Assembly: GCA_005408345.1 (NCBI GenBank) | Contig: SEMN01000226.1 | Span: 372,001-436,000 of the forward strand | Source of the DNA: Macquaria australasica | Taxonomy: Eukaryota; Chordata; Actinopteri; Centrarchiformes; Percichthyidae | DNA length: 64,000 nucleotides | Direction of reading: 5' to 3' | Shown: one piece after another, positions 11,901-22,900 of the stretch | Layout: each line of letters starts with the position of its first letter | How positions within the stretch are numbered: position 1 is the first letter of the stretch | Program-made: the position numbers and the translations under genes | Notes under the pieces: model-generated | What the model was told of the DNA's origin: nothing | The model's input: the letters and a program-made list of their open reading frames with translations, nothing else | Databases searched by the model: none

Positions 11901-14900
11901 CATGGGTGGATGCTAAAAACCTTGCATTTTCTTTTGCACCACCAAAGGTAAGGCACCTAAGAATAGTTATGTTGCCTCTTTATTTTTTATTCATCCAACA
12001 ATTTTCCTTTCTGCTGTGTAGAACGTCGGCCCCACAGGACCGCTAGCATGTCTGTAAAGTCTTATGGTGTATCCCAAATCCGAACTACATACTTATTTTA
12101 AACGGGTGTTTAGTATATACTGTGTTAACACTGGAAAAGTGACAAAATTAATTAAAGCTGCAAGCAGCGATGAACGGGCCCTCGCACACCTGTGCGCGTC
12201 GGGGAGCGCAGCGTCCGCCGCTTCATGACACGTCAGACCATAAAACGTGTAATTTCCTGCTGTCACTAGGTGGCGCTATGACTGTGGCCGAACATTTACA
12301 TATAGACGCCTTCAGGGCGGTGGGATAAGGAAACATGGGAAGTTTGGGGCGTCTACGACAATGTAACGTCCAGTTATAAACCACTTCCTGTTTGGCGGCG
12401 AAGGTAAACACAGGACAGTGTGTGTGTGTGTTAAGAAGATGTCAGCTACAACACCTAGACACGCACAGAGCAGAGAGAAGCTGCAGCATGTCAGACTATA
12501 GAACGTGTCATTTCCTGTACACGACCAGAGATGCCAGGGGGAGCTTGGGCTGAGCCTCCCCAAGCGGGAGAGCCCTTATTCTGGCCAAAACAGGTGGAAG
12601 AGAGCACATGGAGCACCCAGTGCTTTTCTTGGATAAACCAAGTGTTGGCACCGAGTAACAGTGCTTCATCGGTGTAATAGAAGCACAGATTACCAGGACC
12701 AACAATTTTCAATTGAGAATAACTCACTTCCTTTTAGGGTTTTGCTCCAAGAGGCTTTTTTGTAAGTCTGGACATGATACACAGACATACCAAATTTGGT
12801 GCATGTAGGTGAAACGTGCCGCAGGGGCTAGTTTGTTAAACGTCTGTAGGTGGCGCTACTGAGCCCGTTTAGCCACACCCATGTCCAATAACAATATGAG
12901 ATTTACATTTGTGGCACAGATGACACATGTGCAACGTTTGGTGAGTTTTCACGCATCCCTAACCCCCCAAAATACTGCTTCCTGTTTATGGCAAAGAAGG
13001 CGTTGTCATGGAAACGCCGTTTGATGAAAAGTCACAATCTTCACAGTGAAGCATCATGAAGGTCTTAAGTGTATCCTCACCAGATTTGATGTGGATGTGG
13101 TGAACGTGCTAGGCGTACTGATGAAACGTATTGGGGGACAACATCCTGTTGTCAACAGGTGGCGCTATGACTTTGATTCAGTATTGACCCCTACGTGTGT
13201 TCAGGGCAGGAATGTCATGAAACGTGAGGAATATGGAAAAGATCTGATCAATTTCAGCCGAGTTTGATTGTTCATGATGGAACATCAAAATTCGCCGCGC
13301 CGCCGTGACCACGCCCTCCGGTGAAAAGTCACAGTTTTCACTGTACAGCATCATCAACGTGTTTAGGCTTTAGTGGCCAATTTTGAGGTAGTTCTGCTGA
13401 ACCCACTGGGATTTGGATGTCAGACTGTAAAATGTGACATTTCCTGCCGTCACTAGGTGGCGCTATGACTGTGGGTGAAAATATACATTTAGACGCCTTC
13501 AGGGCGGGGGGGTCATGAAACATGGCAAGTTTGGGGCCTGTAGGACAATGTACAGTCCAGTTATAAAGCACTTCCTGTTTGGTGGCGAAAGACCTAACTT
13601 CCACGCCACGTCACGGGCAGATCGTGTATGAAAAACAAAATCCATCGTTTGATGGCCAACTTGTTAAGAAGGCATGGTCCAAGTTTGAAGGCGATCTCAT
13701 AAAATCTGTAGGACAAGTTCGCCAAAGTATGAGGGCAGGAAATGGCCAAAAATGAACAGTTAATTAAAAATAACTGACTTCCTGTTGGGTTTGGGGGGGG
13801 GTCCCACTTTTTTGTAAGTCTGGACATGATACACATGCATACCAAATTTGGTGCATGTAGGTGAAACGTGTAGTTTGTTAAACGTCTATAGGTGGCGCTA
13901 CTGAGCCATTTTTCCACACCCATGCGCAAGAACCATAAAATATGAAATTTTTTGCCATTTCTGACGCATGTGCAAAATTTCATGAGTTTTTGAGCATGTT
14001 TAGGGCCTCAAAAGTGCGATTCATTCGGACAAAGAATAATAATAATCCTTAGAAATACAATAGGGTCCTACGCACTGTAGTGCTCGGGCCCTAAATATAC
14101 ACAAACCAGACAGTATGTATACTAAATACGGTCAAATTTTGAGTGTGCTGTTGATGGATACTATAAGAAAATAGAGGAGCTGGTCACAGCTTGAAAAAAT
14201 TAAAATGAATTGTAGATGGTGGTGAAATAGCTCCACTAAGATCTTTGAAAAGAAAAATAAGTGATCAATCTTAAGACGGATATTTTTCTTTCTATTTGTG
14301 AACTTGAACTTGCAGTGACATTCCAAAGTCACGGTTTGATGGACGTCTGATGTCGCACATATCATGTCATGTCCTATTAGTATAAAGCAGTTAAGTATGT
14401 TGATTTTTTTTTTTATACTAACTGCTAAAACATACCAATCAGTATATAGTACATGCTGCATATAATTAGCATGTAGTATGGATTTGGGACACTGCTTTAG
14501 ACTTCTTAATTCCTAAAAAGAGAATTTACACATTTATTGAAAAAGCTTACAATTTGTTTTCTCATTCTCAGCTGCACAGTCTGCTATCTTGAACAGAACC
14601 ATCAGCAGAATACTGAAAAATCAGAAGCCAGATAGAAAAGTAAGTGGCGCATAAACATCAAGAATTTGAGGAATATTATAACTTCTCTGATGGAAGTACC
14701 TCTGTTGGAAAAATATGCAAATACATCATCAGTAATCTCCTTGTTTACAGTATGATGGCTACACCTCATGTCCATTGGTTACAAGTTACAACACAGTAAT
14801 TCTGGCAGAGTTTGACTACAATGGACAACCACTGGAAACATTCCCCATCAACCAAGCCAAAGAAAGAAGACTCATGTACTACATGAAAGCTGATGTGATG

Positions 14901-15087
14901 CCTCACCTCTATTGGCATGGGCTTCTAAAGTATGTATATAGTTTAACAACATGTTAACAGTTGGTAGTGAGGAATCGTGCCACACCTTTCACCACATTTT
15001 ATTAATGTTCTTTATTTTTCTTACGCCAGGGGCCTGTGGGGTGGACCAGGACCATACAGGAAACTCCTTCATCTTGGGATGAAATGA
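8998..15087 (+). CDS. sqor: Sulfide:quinone oxidoreductase, mitochondrial
   Basis: Nine coding exons: 8998-9195, 9409-9576, 9774-9827, 9937-10131, 10232-10441, 10718-10901, 14572-14639, 14751-14929, 15030-15087. Together they encode 437 aa (human SQOR 450). SQOR oxidises H2S at the inner mitochondrial membrane, passes electrons to ubiquinone and moves the sulfane sulfur to an acceptor. Residues 1-30 look like a mitochondrial presequence. LVLGGGSGG (residues 35-43) is the FAD-binding dinucleotide motif. The two redox cysteines expected in the family are present: Cys188 in VKCAGAPQK and Cys366 in TSCPLV. GIGDCTNLPTAKT is the second flavin-contact region. Intron 2 appears to start with GC (GAG|GCAAGA) rather than GT. 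Intron 7 (3.67 kb) is mostly nested repeats. The identity is certain; exon borders are hand-called but all keep frame. Confidence 0.95.
11390..11930. repeat. Decayed interspersed repeats in sqor intron 7
   Basis: Two adjoining segments. About 11390-11680 has wording such as ATCTCAACGATTACTGAG, GATCCCCACTGGATGAAT and GAGCCCCCTAGTGATAATGA, which I recognise as dispersed in fish genomes. About 11690-11905 reads GTCAGCACGGTGGTTCTGTG, CATAGACATGTGAGTCCATG and GATAGACTGGTGACCAGTTC, a degraded form of a very common teleost repeat. Neither has coding capacity; exact class unknown. Confidence 0.5.
12067..14493. mobile_element. TIR element interrupted by a second element (outer unit)
   Basis: The left end reads GTGTATCCCAAATCCGAAC TACATAC. 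The right end reads CATGTAGTATGGATTTGGGACACT, its imperfect inverse complement. The flanks (12067-12149 and 14095-14493) give a host element of roughly 480 bp. Everything between is the inner element. No ORF; probably a MITE. Confidence 0.6.
12150..14094 (+). mobile_element. Roughly 1.9-kb modular non-coding repeat nested in the outer TIR element
   Basis: The left end reads TTAAAGCTGCAAGCAGCGAT followed by GAACGGGCCCTCGCAC. The right end reads CACTGTAGTGCTCGGGCCCTAA, so the tips hold a partly inverted GGGCCC(T)CG word. Inside, blocks repeat in direct orientation: A (about 12233-12403 and 13421-13591, with CACTAGGTGGCGCTATGACT), B (about 12717-12950 and 13769-14000, with ACCAAATTTGGTGCATGTAG) and C (starting near 13024 and 13319, with GTGAAAAGTCACA). 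It encodes no protein. I know this as an abundant percomorph repeat; the class assignment is uncertain. Confidence 0.7.
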
Positions 15088-17429
15088 AACCCCACCATCA
15101 GTTTGCAAGTTAATAGATACATTCCCTAAACTTTTAGGGAAAGAAGTAGCACATCCATCATTCTCGAAAAGGGTGGACACATATATTGGCTAGTACGGTG
15201 GTACCGTTATCGTCAATATTTAAACATCTAGGTTTGGTTAAACCTGCAGTAAGTGGTGCATTGATATTACCATGGAATAAAATGACTCCATGTAATGAGA
15301 AAGAAGGTGTAGAAAACTGAGAATTAACACTCGACTCTGCAGTTCTATGTAGCTTTTGTTGGTTATAGGTCCAGTTTTTGGTTCTTTTTGCAGCACATTG
15401 AATGTAAAATCTTGCTACTTTCATCAACCCCATTATCCAACCAGCAATGAGCTTTTTATAGGAACAAAAATAGGAACAAAAGTCTGTACAAGATTATTTG
15501 ATTAGCAGCCCTAGGTTTACCAGTGCACTCCACAGCCTAACTGAAGTTAGCCAGGCTCTTCCAAAGTGTATTCAACTTCTAGCTGCAGAGTATATAGTCC
15601 ATGTTGCCTGCGAACATCCAATAAACTGACCCAAATTGGCCTTAAATGGTCACAAAGTTTAAGTGAACAATTAAAAATGTTGATGCTTTGGTACAATTAC
15701 ATGACAATTTGTTTTTGCAGGATATTGGAGGGATATCCACGTGTACAGCTATAATCATTGTCTACCAGTTATGAAGAGTGTTGTGTTGACAGTAGTCACT
15801 GTAAGCACAGTATACACATACACTCTTTTTTTTTTTCAGATTGCTGCACTAAAAATTGGGTATATTGGTGGCTGTCGGTTATTATGTGTGTAGTTTCTCA
15901 ATATTTTAGGATTTTAATAATCTTCAGGTTTGTCGCAAAGTTAAATGCTAAAGCATCCAGTCTGTGAACAGTACTATGTTAATCATTTGTGCTACCAAAC
16001 ATTTTCTATGAGTGGTTGTGACAATCAAACTACCACAGGTGCTTTTCTCACATTTAAGCATCAATGTCAGAGATAAGACTTTTGTACATGGTGAATATTT
16101 TTCTATCAGTGCTTAACTGAGTTATAAACATCTTAGTGGTTATATAGTCAGTGCTAGCTTCATTATTGTATTAAAAAGATGCATTACTCTTACTTATTAT
16201 TACTCTTTAATCATTAAAATGACTGTGTACACTTATAAACCTACTGTAATCATGGTATTGAAGTAAAAACTGGAATTGTTGATGAAAAATCATAAATATA
16301 CATTCAGTATAGTTCCAGCCTTGTTGCACTTTGTTATTTTACATCCAGTATTGTTACTGGAATATTGAGTGTTATATGTGACTTAGTTTTGCTGTGGTTT
16401 TTGTATAGTATCGTTTACTTTTCTGAGGCCCCTGATTAATATTATCACTTACGGGCACTGTCTGCAATTGGTGGACAGTGCCTTTTCTGCATATCAGTCA
16501 ACATGTCCACATGGTCTGCATTGAAATGTGAAATGTGTACACTCTACTAAATTGGCTGTAAATGTGGACGGTGTTTACTCTACCATGAGGCTATAGCCTT
16601 TTCTTGGGAAATTGATTACATGTTTTTGAATGTTCTACCCCACTAACTACACAATTCTTTTACTTTCCATTACTGAAAATTCCCAGAGTTTTACCATATT
16701 GTTTTCAGATTGGGGGACGCCTTTGTCTTGCCTTCCAGGCATCAAAAGTTATCAGCAGGACACTTGTTCGTGCAAACTGACAATGCTTGTTGTCCGTGCA
16801 AGAATAAACCATTTAATTAGAGTGTTTGTCCTGCTGATGAATTTTGATCTTTGGTTCTAAGGATTCAGTATCCATGTGCATAACAGAGTTGAGCGTGTTG
16901 ATTGATTACTACCCTCTTTCACTGTGGTATGAGAATTTTTTTAATGAATGTGTGTAGCTGAATCTACAGTATGTTTCAACCACTCTTCATTGCTGGTGCA
17001 AAGTCTGGACAGCCAGGACTAGATCCCAGGCCTGCTACAGCAAAAGATCTCTAATTGAAATTACCCATCACACCGTCTATTTTTGCTTGTTCGTATTTCC
17101 TGTTTCACAAACATATTTTGTTTAGCATTTGACTGAAAACTAAGCTCACAGAAAGTTTATTGTGATGCACTGTCATTCAAGTTATATGAAAACTTAATTC
17201 CACCACTGTAATGTTAAAACAATGGCTGCAAAAAAAAAAGGTATTTAAAATTATAAAAAAAAGATGCCAAACATCAGCATTACGAGCCTTCAAAATGTAA
17301 CAAGAAATCACACAGTTACGCACACAGTTTGACAAATAACTCCTGCGATCAATGCGTGCGCCAGTCTGAACGTCCTCTGTAGCTTTCTTGTAGTCACACA
17401 ACAACACCAGCAGGGTGTTGGTGAGCCTC
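15088..17429 (+). other. sqor 3' UTR and sqor-ctdspl2 intergenic DNA
   Basis: Canonical AATAAA signals at 15620-15625 and 16803-16808 are the candidate sqor polyadenylation sites. The first gives a 3' UTR of about 0.55 kb. The rest is AT-rich with no convincing exon on either strand and no repeat I can name. Confidence 0.5.
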
Positions 17430-17754
17430 AGTCCAGCTCACGGAGACGTCCATGCTCCAGCTGCACACACACACACAACATAGCCATTTTCCTGTTGATT
17501 CCGCTCTCCGCCACGTTGGTTCCCCTGCGTGTGCGTGCGTGCGTGTGTCGCATTCTCCTGCGCAGCGCCAACGTTATGTCTGTGATGAGGCGGGAAATGG
17601 CGTCCGCAGACACGGTTGATCTGTGACTAGCTACCGAGCGACAGACGCAGCTGGCAGCGACGACCACGGCCCGACCTCTACCGGTGGCCGCCACGGTCGC
17701 GGCCGAGAGCTGACAACGCTGCGGTAACTTTTGGAGAAGCTCCCTAGATTATCA
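17430..17754 (+). promoter_or_regulatory. ctdspl2: ctdspl2 CpG-rich promoter and non-coding first exon
   Basis: CG content rises sharply (about 17500-17720, with many CG dinucleotides and GGTCGCGGCCGAG). The stretch ends at a strong donor, TTATCA|GTAAGTAAG, at 17754. The next coding exon begins with an acceptor at 19901, so this is best read as the untranslated exon 1. The CpG-rich zone continues into the intron to about 18500, with repeated GCTAACGTTAGC palindromes. There is no TATA box, as expected for a broadly expressed gene. Confidence 0.6.
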
Positions 17755-19924
17755 GTAAGTAAGAGACAACGCCAGCATGTAAATAAAAAAAACAAAAACA
17801 AAAGGTTTGACAGCCTGACGGTTGCTAGCTAGCGGCTAACGTTAGCCAGCGAAGGGGGCGTAGTCTAATGGCTGAAAACAGTCATGGAAGCGTTAGCCAG
17901 AGCGTAGCTAGCTGTTGTGTAGCTTTGTTTCACCGAGGAATCGGCGACCAGTTCGCACGTTGAACACACACACGTTTGCTGGGACACGTGTGAGATGTGC
18001 TTAGGGAGCCGGGGCGAATAATGTCACGGCCTTGCCTCCGCTGCCGCTGGCGTATTGTTAGCCCGAAAGCTAACCGTAACGTTAGCCACGGAACCCGCCA
18101 GCATCTGGTTTACGTTACGTTTAACGCCTAACTTCCAACTGATGGCAGATATGTTGGGCGGACGAGCGCCAGTCGCGGCCACACCGACTCACAGTGTTGT
18201 CCTGCCACATGTGGTTGTACGCGGGGCTTTTGGTGCTAAACGCCAGCAGCTGGCTAACGTTAGCTGACGTCGTCGGTGTTGCATAACGACAGCGAGCGAT
18301 GCTGTTACGCCACCAGATCGGATTTAGGAACAATTGGCTAATAAAGCTGCTGCTGCACAATTCACCAAACATCCATAGCTGCAGAAAGCGTTTGTAACCC
18401 AACACCAGCCCCGTTTGAGCACGTTAAAGGCCTCTCGTTTCAGATCACCAGTGATGTTTATCACGTACACCGCCCGGTCTGACTGACGCGCGTCTGGGTT
18501 TCATAACAATGTCACAATAACTTGTGACATTTTGTTAATAATCTCGTTAAATGACTGTGACAACCAAAGGGGAAATCTCAGTTAATCTTAACTGACATGA
18601 TATTTAAAGGAGAATTACACCAGATGACCAAAAAAACAAAAAAAAAAACCCATAAATGATGCGTTTGAGGGCAATAAATAATAATTTTACATGTCCAGAT
18701 ATACTGGGTAAATAATTATTCTTGGACCATAAATAATTTGACAGCTTTTTATTATTATTAGTAGTAGTATTGTCAAGAGAAGTAGAAAGAGGAACTGAAA
18801 AGTTGCAAACATCAATAGATGATATTAAAATGCTACTGTATACTTGAGCCCGAACCACACACTTACACTGTATATGTTGTCTGATAATAAGGAACAACAA
18901 ATCGCAGGACAGAAACGTCAACAGTACTGTATGTTTGAGGAAAATGAGAAACGGTATCTCCCTTACATAGTTTGTCTACAAGGGATCAAGTTTATTTTTA
19001 ACCAGTAAAATGTCCTTGTACATATCTTTGCGTCACGATTTTCTTTGTAACCAACTTTAAGGCAATGCTATTGGTCAATATATCGTTTCCAGATTTTATA
19101 ATCGCTCATATAACAGTGTAAGTGGGGCTGTCTGCCTTAAAAATCCAGTATCTGTCATGCTCTACCCAAGATTTGTTCAACTTCCAGCATAGTAACTTAA
19201 GTAATTTCTGTGCATATGCTTTTGGAGTGGCTGTTTGAGCCCCTTAGAAGTAAAAAGAGTAATCCTTGAACATAACTGTTAAATAAATATTGCAAAACAA
19301 ATGCAGATTAAATTATTCAGCGAGCCATCCGTTGAGCAATACTTGGTGTCAAATTAGTGAAATGACAGTTTCTATTGATGCATAACTTGCAGTTTTAAGC
19401 TTCTTTTACCTGCCTGTGATTGATTAAATGTGAAGAGAAAGTAGTACTGAGTTTATCTTTCTTTATTTTACTAATGAATTTGACTTGAACTAGATTAAAG
19501 TTTTCTGTTACTTTTAACCTGCTGAGTAGATCTCATCCCCAGCACAGACACACATGTGAAATGATCACTTGGTTGTCTTCTGCAGGAGAGGAGTCCAAAG
19601 GTGGAAATTAAAAATGTCCTTGACATCTAAATATAAGACAACATCCGGATCTGGATTCAAAGTCTGTTTATAATTTAAGGTGAACAGCTGTTTATTATCT
19701 TATCCTTCATTTAGCCTCCTAAATGATTTTATTCACTTTTTAAATTGATAGCAATTTAACAAAGCAATGTACTCTTGTAAAGCTGCTTGTGGTTGGACAA
19801 CCTGTAACATTTAACAACAAACCAAAAAACATACTTCTCAGAGTAAGGTGTTGTTTTCATTATTAAAACAATGTTTCTTAACTTTTTTTCCCCCTGGTCA
19901 GATTTTTCTATGTGACGTTGGAGC

Positions 19925-22900
19925 ATGATGAGGCTGAGAGTGCGTAAAGCTCCTCAGCAGCCGAACTTAGGCCGTCGAACCCACCCGTCCCAGGCCAAAC
20001 GGAAACACTGTGAAGTGGCGCCATCCCCCGCGAGAGGTCGAGGCAAAATGCAGAAGAATGAAACAGGCCTGTTCTCCACTATAAAGAAATTCATCCGTGG
20101 AAATGCTGTCAAGGTGGGCTTTCATCAGGATTCACAGCTGCTCTTTTAGAGTTCTGTGTTTGCTGCTGTAACATAATAATACACTGTAGGAGCACACACA
20201 CTTACTTTATGCAGAATAAAAGCAGTGCCTCGGCTGCATTTTGTGCTGATAATGTGAAACAGTGACTCTCGCATAAATAGCTAAGGTTTTTTTTTTTAGA
20301 TGTTTAACAGAGTCTCAACACAGCCAACATTGTTCCCTACTGGCTTTTTATAAGTTTCTGTGAACTTCCTCTATTTTCATTCTGGCAGCTGTTGTAAATG
20401 GTCAGCTAATTGCTAACTGTAGAACCACATACTGTATGTTTATTTCATTAACAGAAAAAAGTAGAGCAGCTCATGAGCATTTCTCTAAAAAGCAAAACTC
20501 ATTACTCATTGGCAATTTAACATTTTCTGAATAAGCACCTGAGTCATTTATGACAAAAAGTCTTAATGACAATCTTACCAGATCTGACCTAGTAACATTT
20601 CGGTAACTTAACTCAGGAGAAGACTCAATTAAATACTGTCACATTAACAGACGTAAAGGGTGCAGCAGTGCAAAGTAAATATTGTCTTGTTTACCGGCAC
20701 TCTATAAACTCTAAAAAGAAAAAAGAAGATGAAATGCAGTATTTAATGTAATGATACAATGACATCTTATTGACCATTACAGTCATCATCACCTCGATCA
20801 CGTATTTTGCTTAGTCAGTACATATTACTGATGTTTTGTTAGTAATACTCACTCATAGTTTGTATAATTTGGAATTCTTTGAAACAAGCGTTTGAATTAC
20901 AACCATCAGCTTTCATGTTTGCATTTAAAAAAAAAAGTAAAATTAATTAACATAAAATGTTGCGTAATTTCTAAAATGAGTACATCTTTTTAGATGTGGA
21001 TTGAGACACAATGGTACCATGATTTAATTGCTGTTATGAAAATATTCTGCCATAACTTATTTTACAATGCTACTAATTGTATTTCTCATGATTATAATAA
21101 ATTGGAGATTTATTATATTGACCAAAAAGCTGAAATTATGCGAACAATTTGTGACCTTGACTGGTTCTGTATCCCTGTTTTTGTCTTTCTCAGGTGGAGC
21201 AGGATATCCCCGCCAAGAGGAGTCGTATTGAATGTAATTCTGATAGCGATCTGATTACTTCAACACCACAGACTAGAGGCCTTTCCAACAAATCAGTCTC
21301 CAGAGTTTGCCGGAAAACTCCAAATAAAGGTACTACAGACCCAGTGTTTTAAAAGAAATGGCTCATCTATCTATATATATATTTTGTTTTTGGGTTGTTA
21401 TTAAAGAGTTGTTGTACTTTTTTGTTTAGACACAATGACCTGCAACAGTAAACCCATGAAACCAAACGGTAAACTAGAGGCCCCCGTCGAGGCAGCAAGC
21501 AGCCCACCGCGCACCACCCTGCTTGGAACCATCTTCTCTCCAGTCTTCAACTTTTTCTCACCAGCAACTAAAACTGGTAAAACAAAAGAATCCTTAGATA
21601 TTTATGTGTAACAGTATCTAATATTTAGGACTGATTTATAAAAGTTCTAAATAGATTTTAAACTGAAAATCGCTTAAGTTGTTTTTGAGAGAATCTTTGT
21701 GATATGACCAAACTGTACTGACCTCGCTCGTCACTTGTATTCAGCCACTCCTGGTTCAGACTCTCCCGGCCAAGCGATGGAGGCAGAGGAAATCATGAAA
21801 CAGCTGGACATTGAGCAGGCAAAAGAAATGCCAAGCAGCACTCTCACATCCACAGAGGGCATCACTCCGTGTCACACTGGCCCGGTATTACCACAGAGGC
21901 TTCAGATTACCTCGGATACAACCATAGAAGAAGGGGAAATTGTCACTGAAACTGACATGCCACCGTTAACAGGTACAACCACTCTCGCATTAGGCCTCAG
22001 CCTCATTCTTTTAAATTGGGACACTTTCTTGACATAAACATAATTAAGGATAGCTTATGTAACAGATCATTTATGTGTCAGTACTGTGTTTCAGTACCAA
22101 CAGTTCAGACCTGAGATACTAACTGCAGACCGTTTTCATTATTTATTTTAACCTGCTTTTATGACCAGGCGGGTGGGGTTTACCATAGTTTAAATCAAAT
22201 GAATCTTTTTTGGCTGCACATATTTGTAAACATGACACTGCTGCTTGGAAACCTATGCCAAAGTCAGTTTTCTCTGTCTGCGTCTTTAACAATCTGTTGA
22301 CACAGTTGTAATCTCTGCTTTATAATTTAACAGTAGAGAGCCGAAGTGAAACCAGAACCTCAAGGTTCTGTTCCAGAAGTAAGAAAACCTCATTCAAATC
22401 CTTTGACATTTGCAATAACCTGAAAAACTAAAAATCCAGCCTCTCTCAACAGTATGTCGTGTGGTTCACTTTGTATGTTCAGACAGGGATGGTAATTTTT
22501 AAAATACTGATCTAATATCCTTGTCTATTCAATATTTCAGTTATAAGTCCTAGACCATTGTGGGTAAACGTACGCTAAAAGATGAATTGTTCAGCTTTTA
22601 ATAGCAGGTGCTGTAGTAAAAGCTGATTTGTCCTCAGGAACAGGTTTCATTTTTTCAGAAGGACAAACGGAAGAGATGTTGAATGTGAGATTGCATTATG
22701 TAACGGAAGCTAGTGGACGTGATGACTTCGGCTCTCTACTACTCAAGAACGTAACATTTTAACGCCCGTTTCCATTTCTCTGTCTTCATCAGTTCCTGGT
22801 TGTATGCCAGACGGTGGTTACCCACACGCATTACCTCCAGCTCCTGCAGAAACCTCATATGATGAGGACTGGGAAGTTTTTGATCCGTAAGTAGATCGAT

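Noticed and set aside
12223..13983. Several 60-130 codon reading frames on both strands
   Set aside because: They lie in the non-coding modular repeat; frames are not conserved between its own repeated modules.
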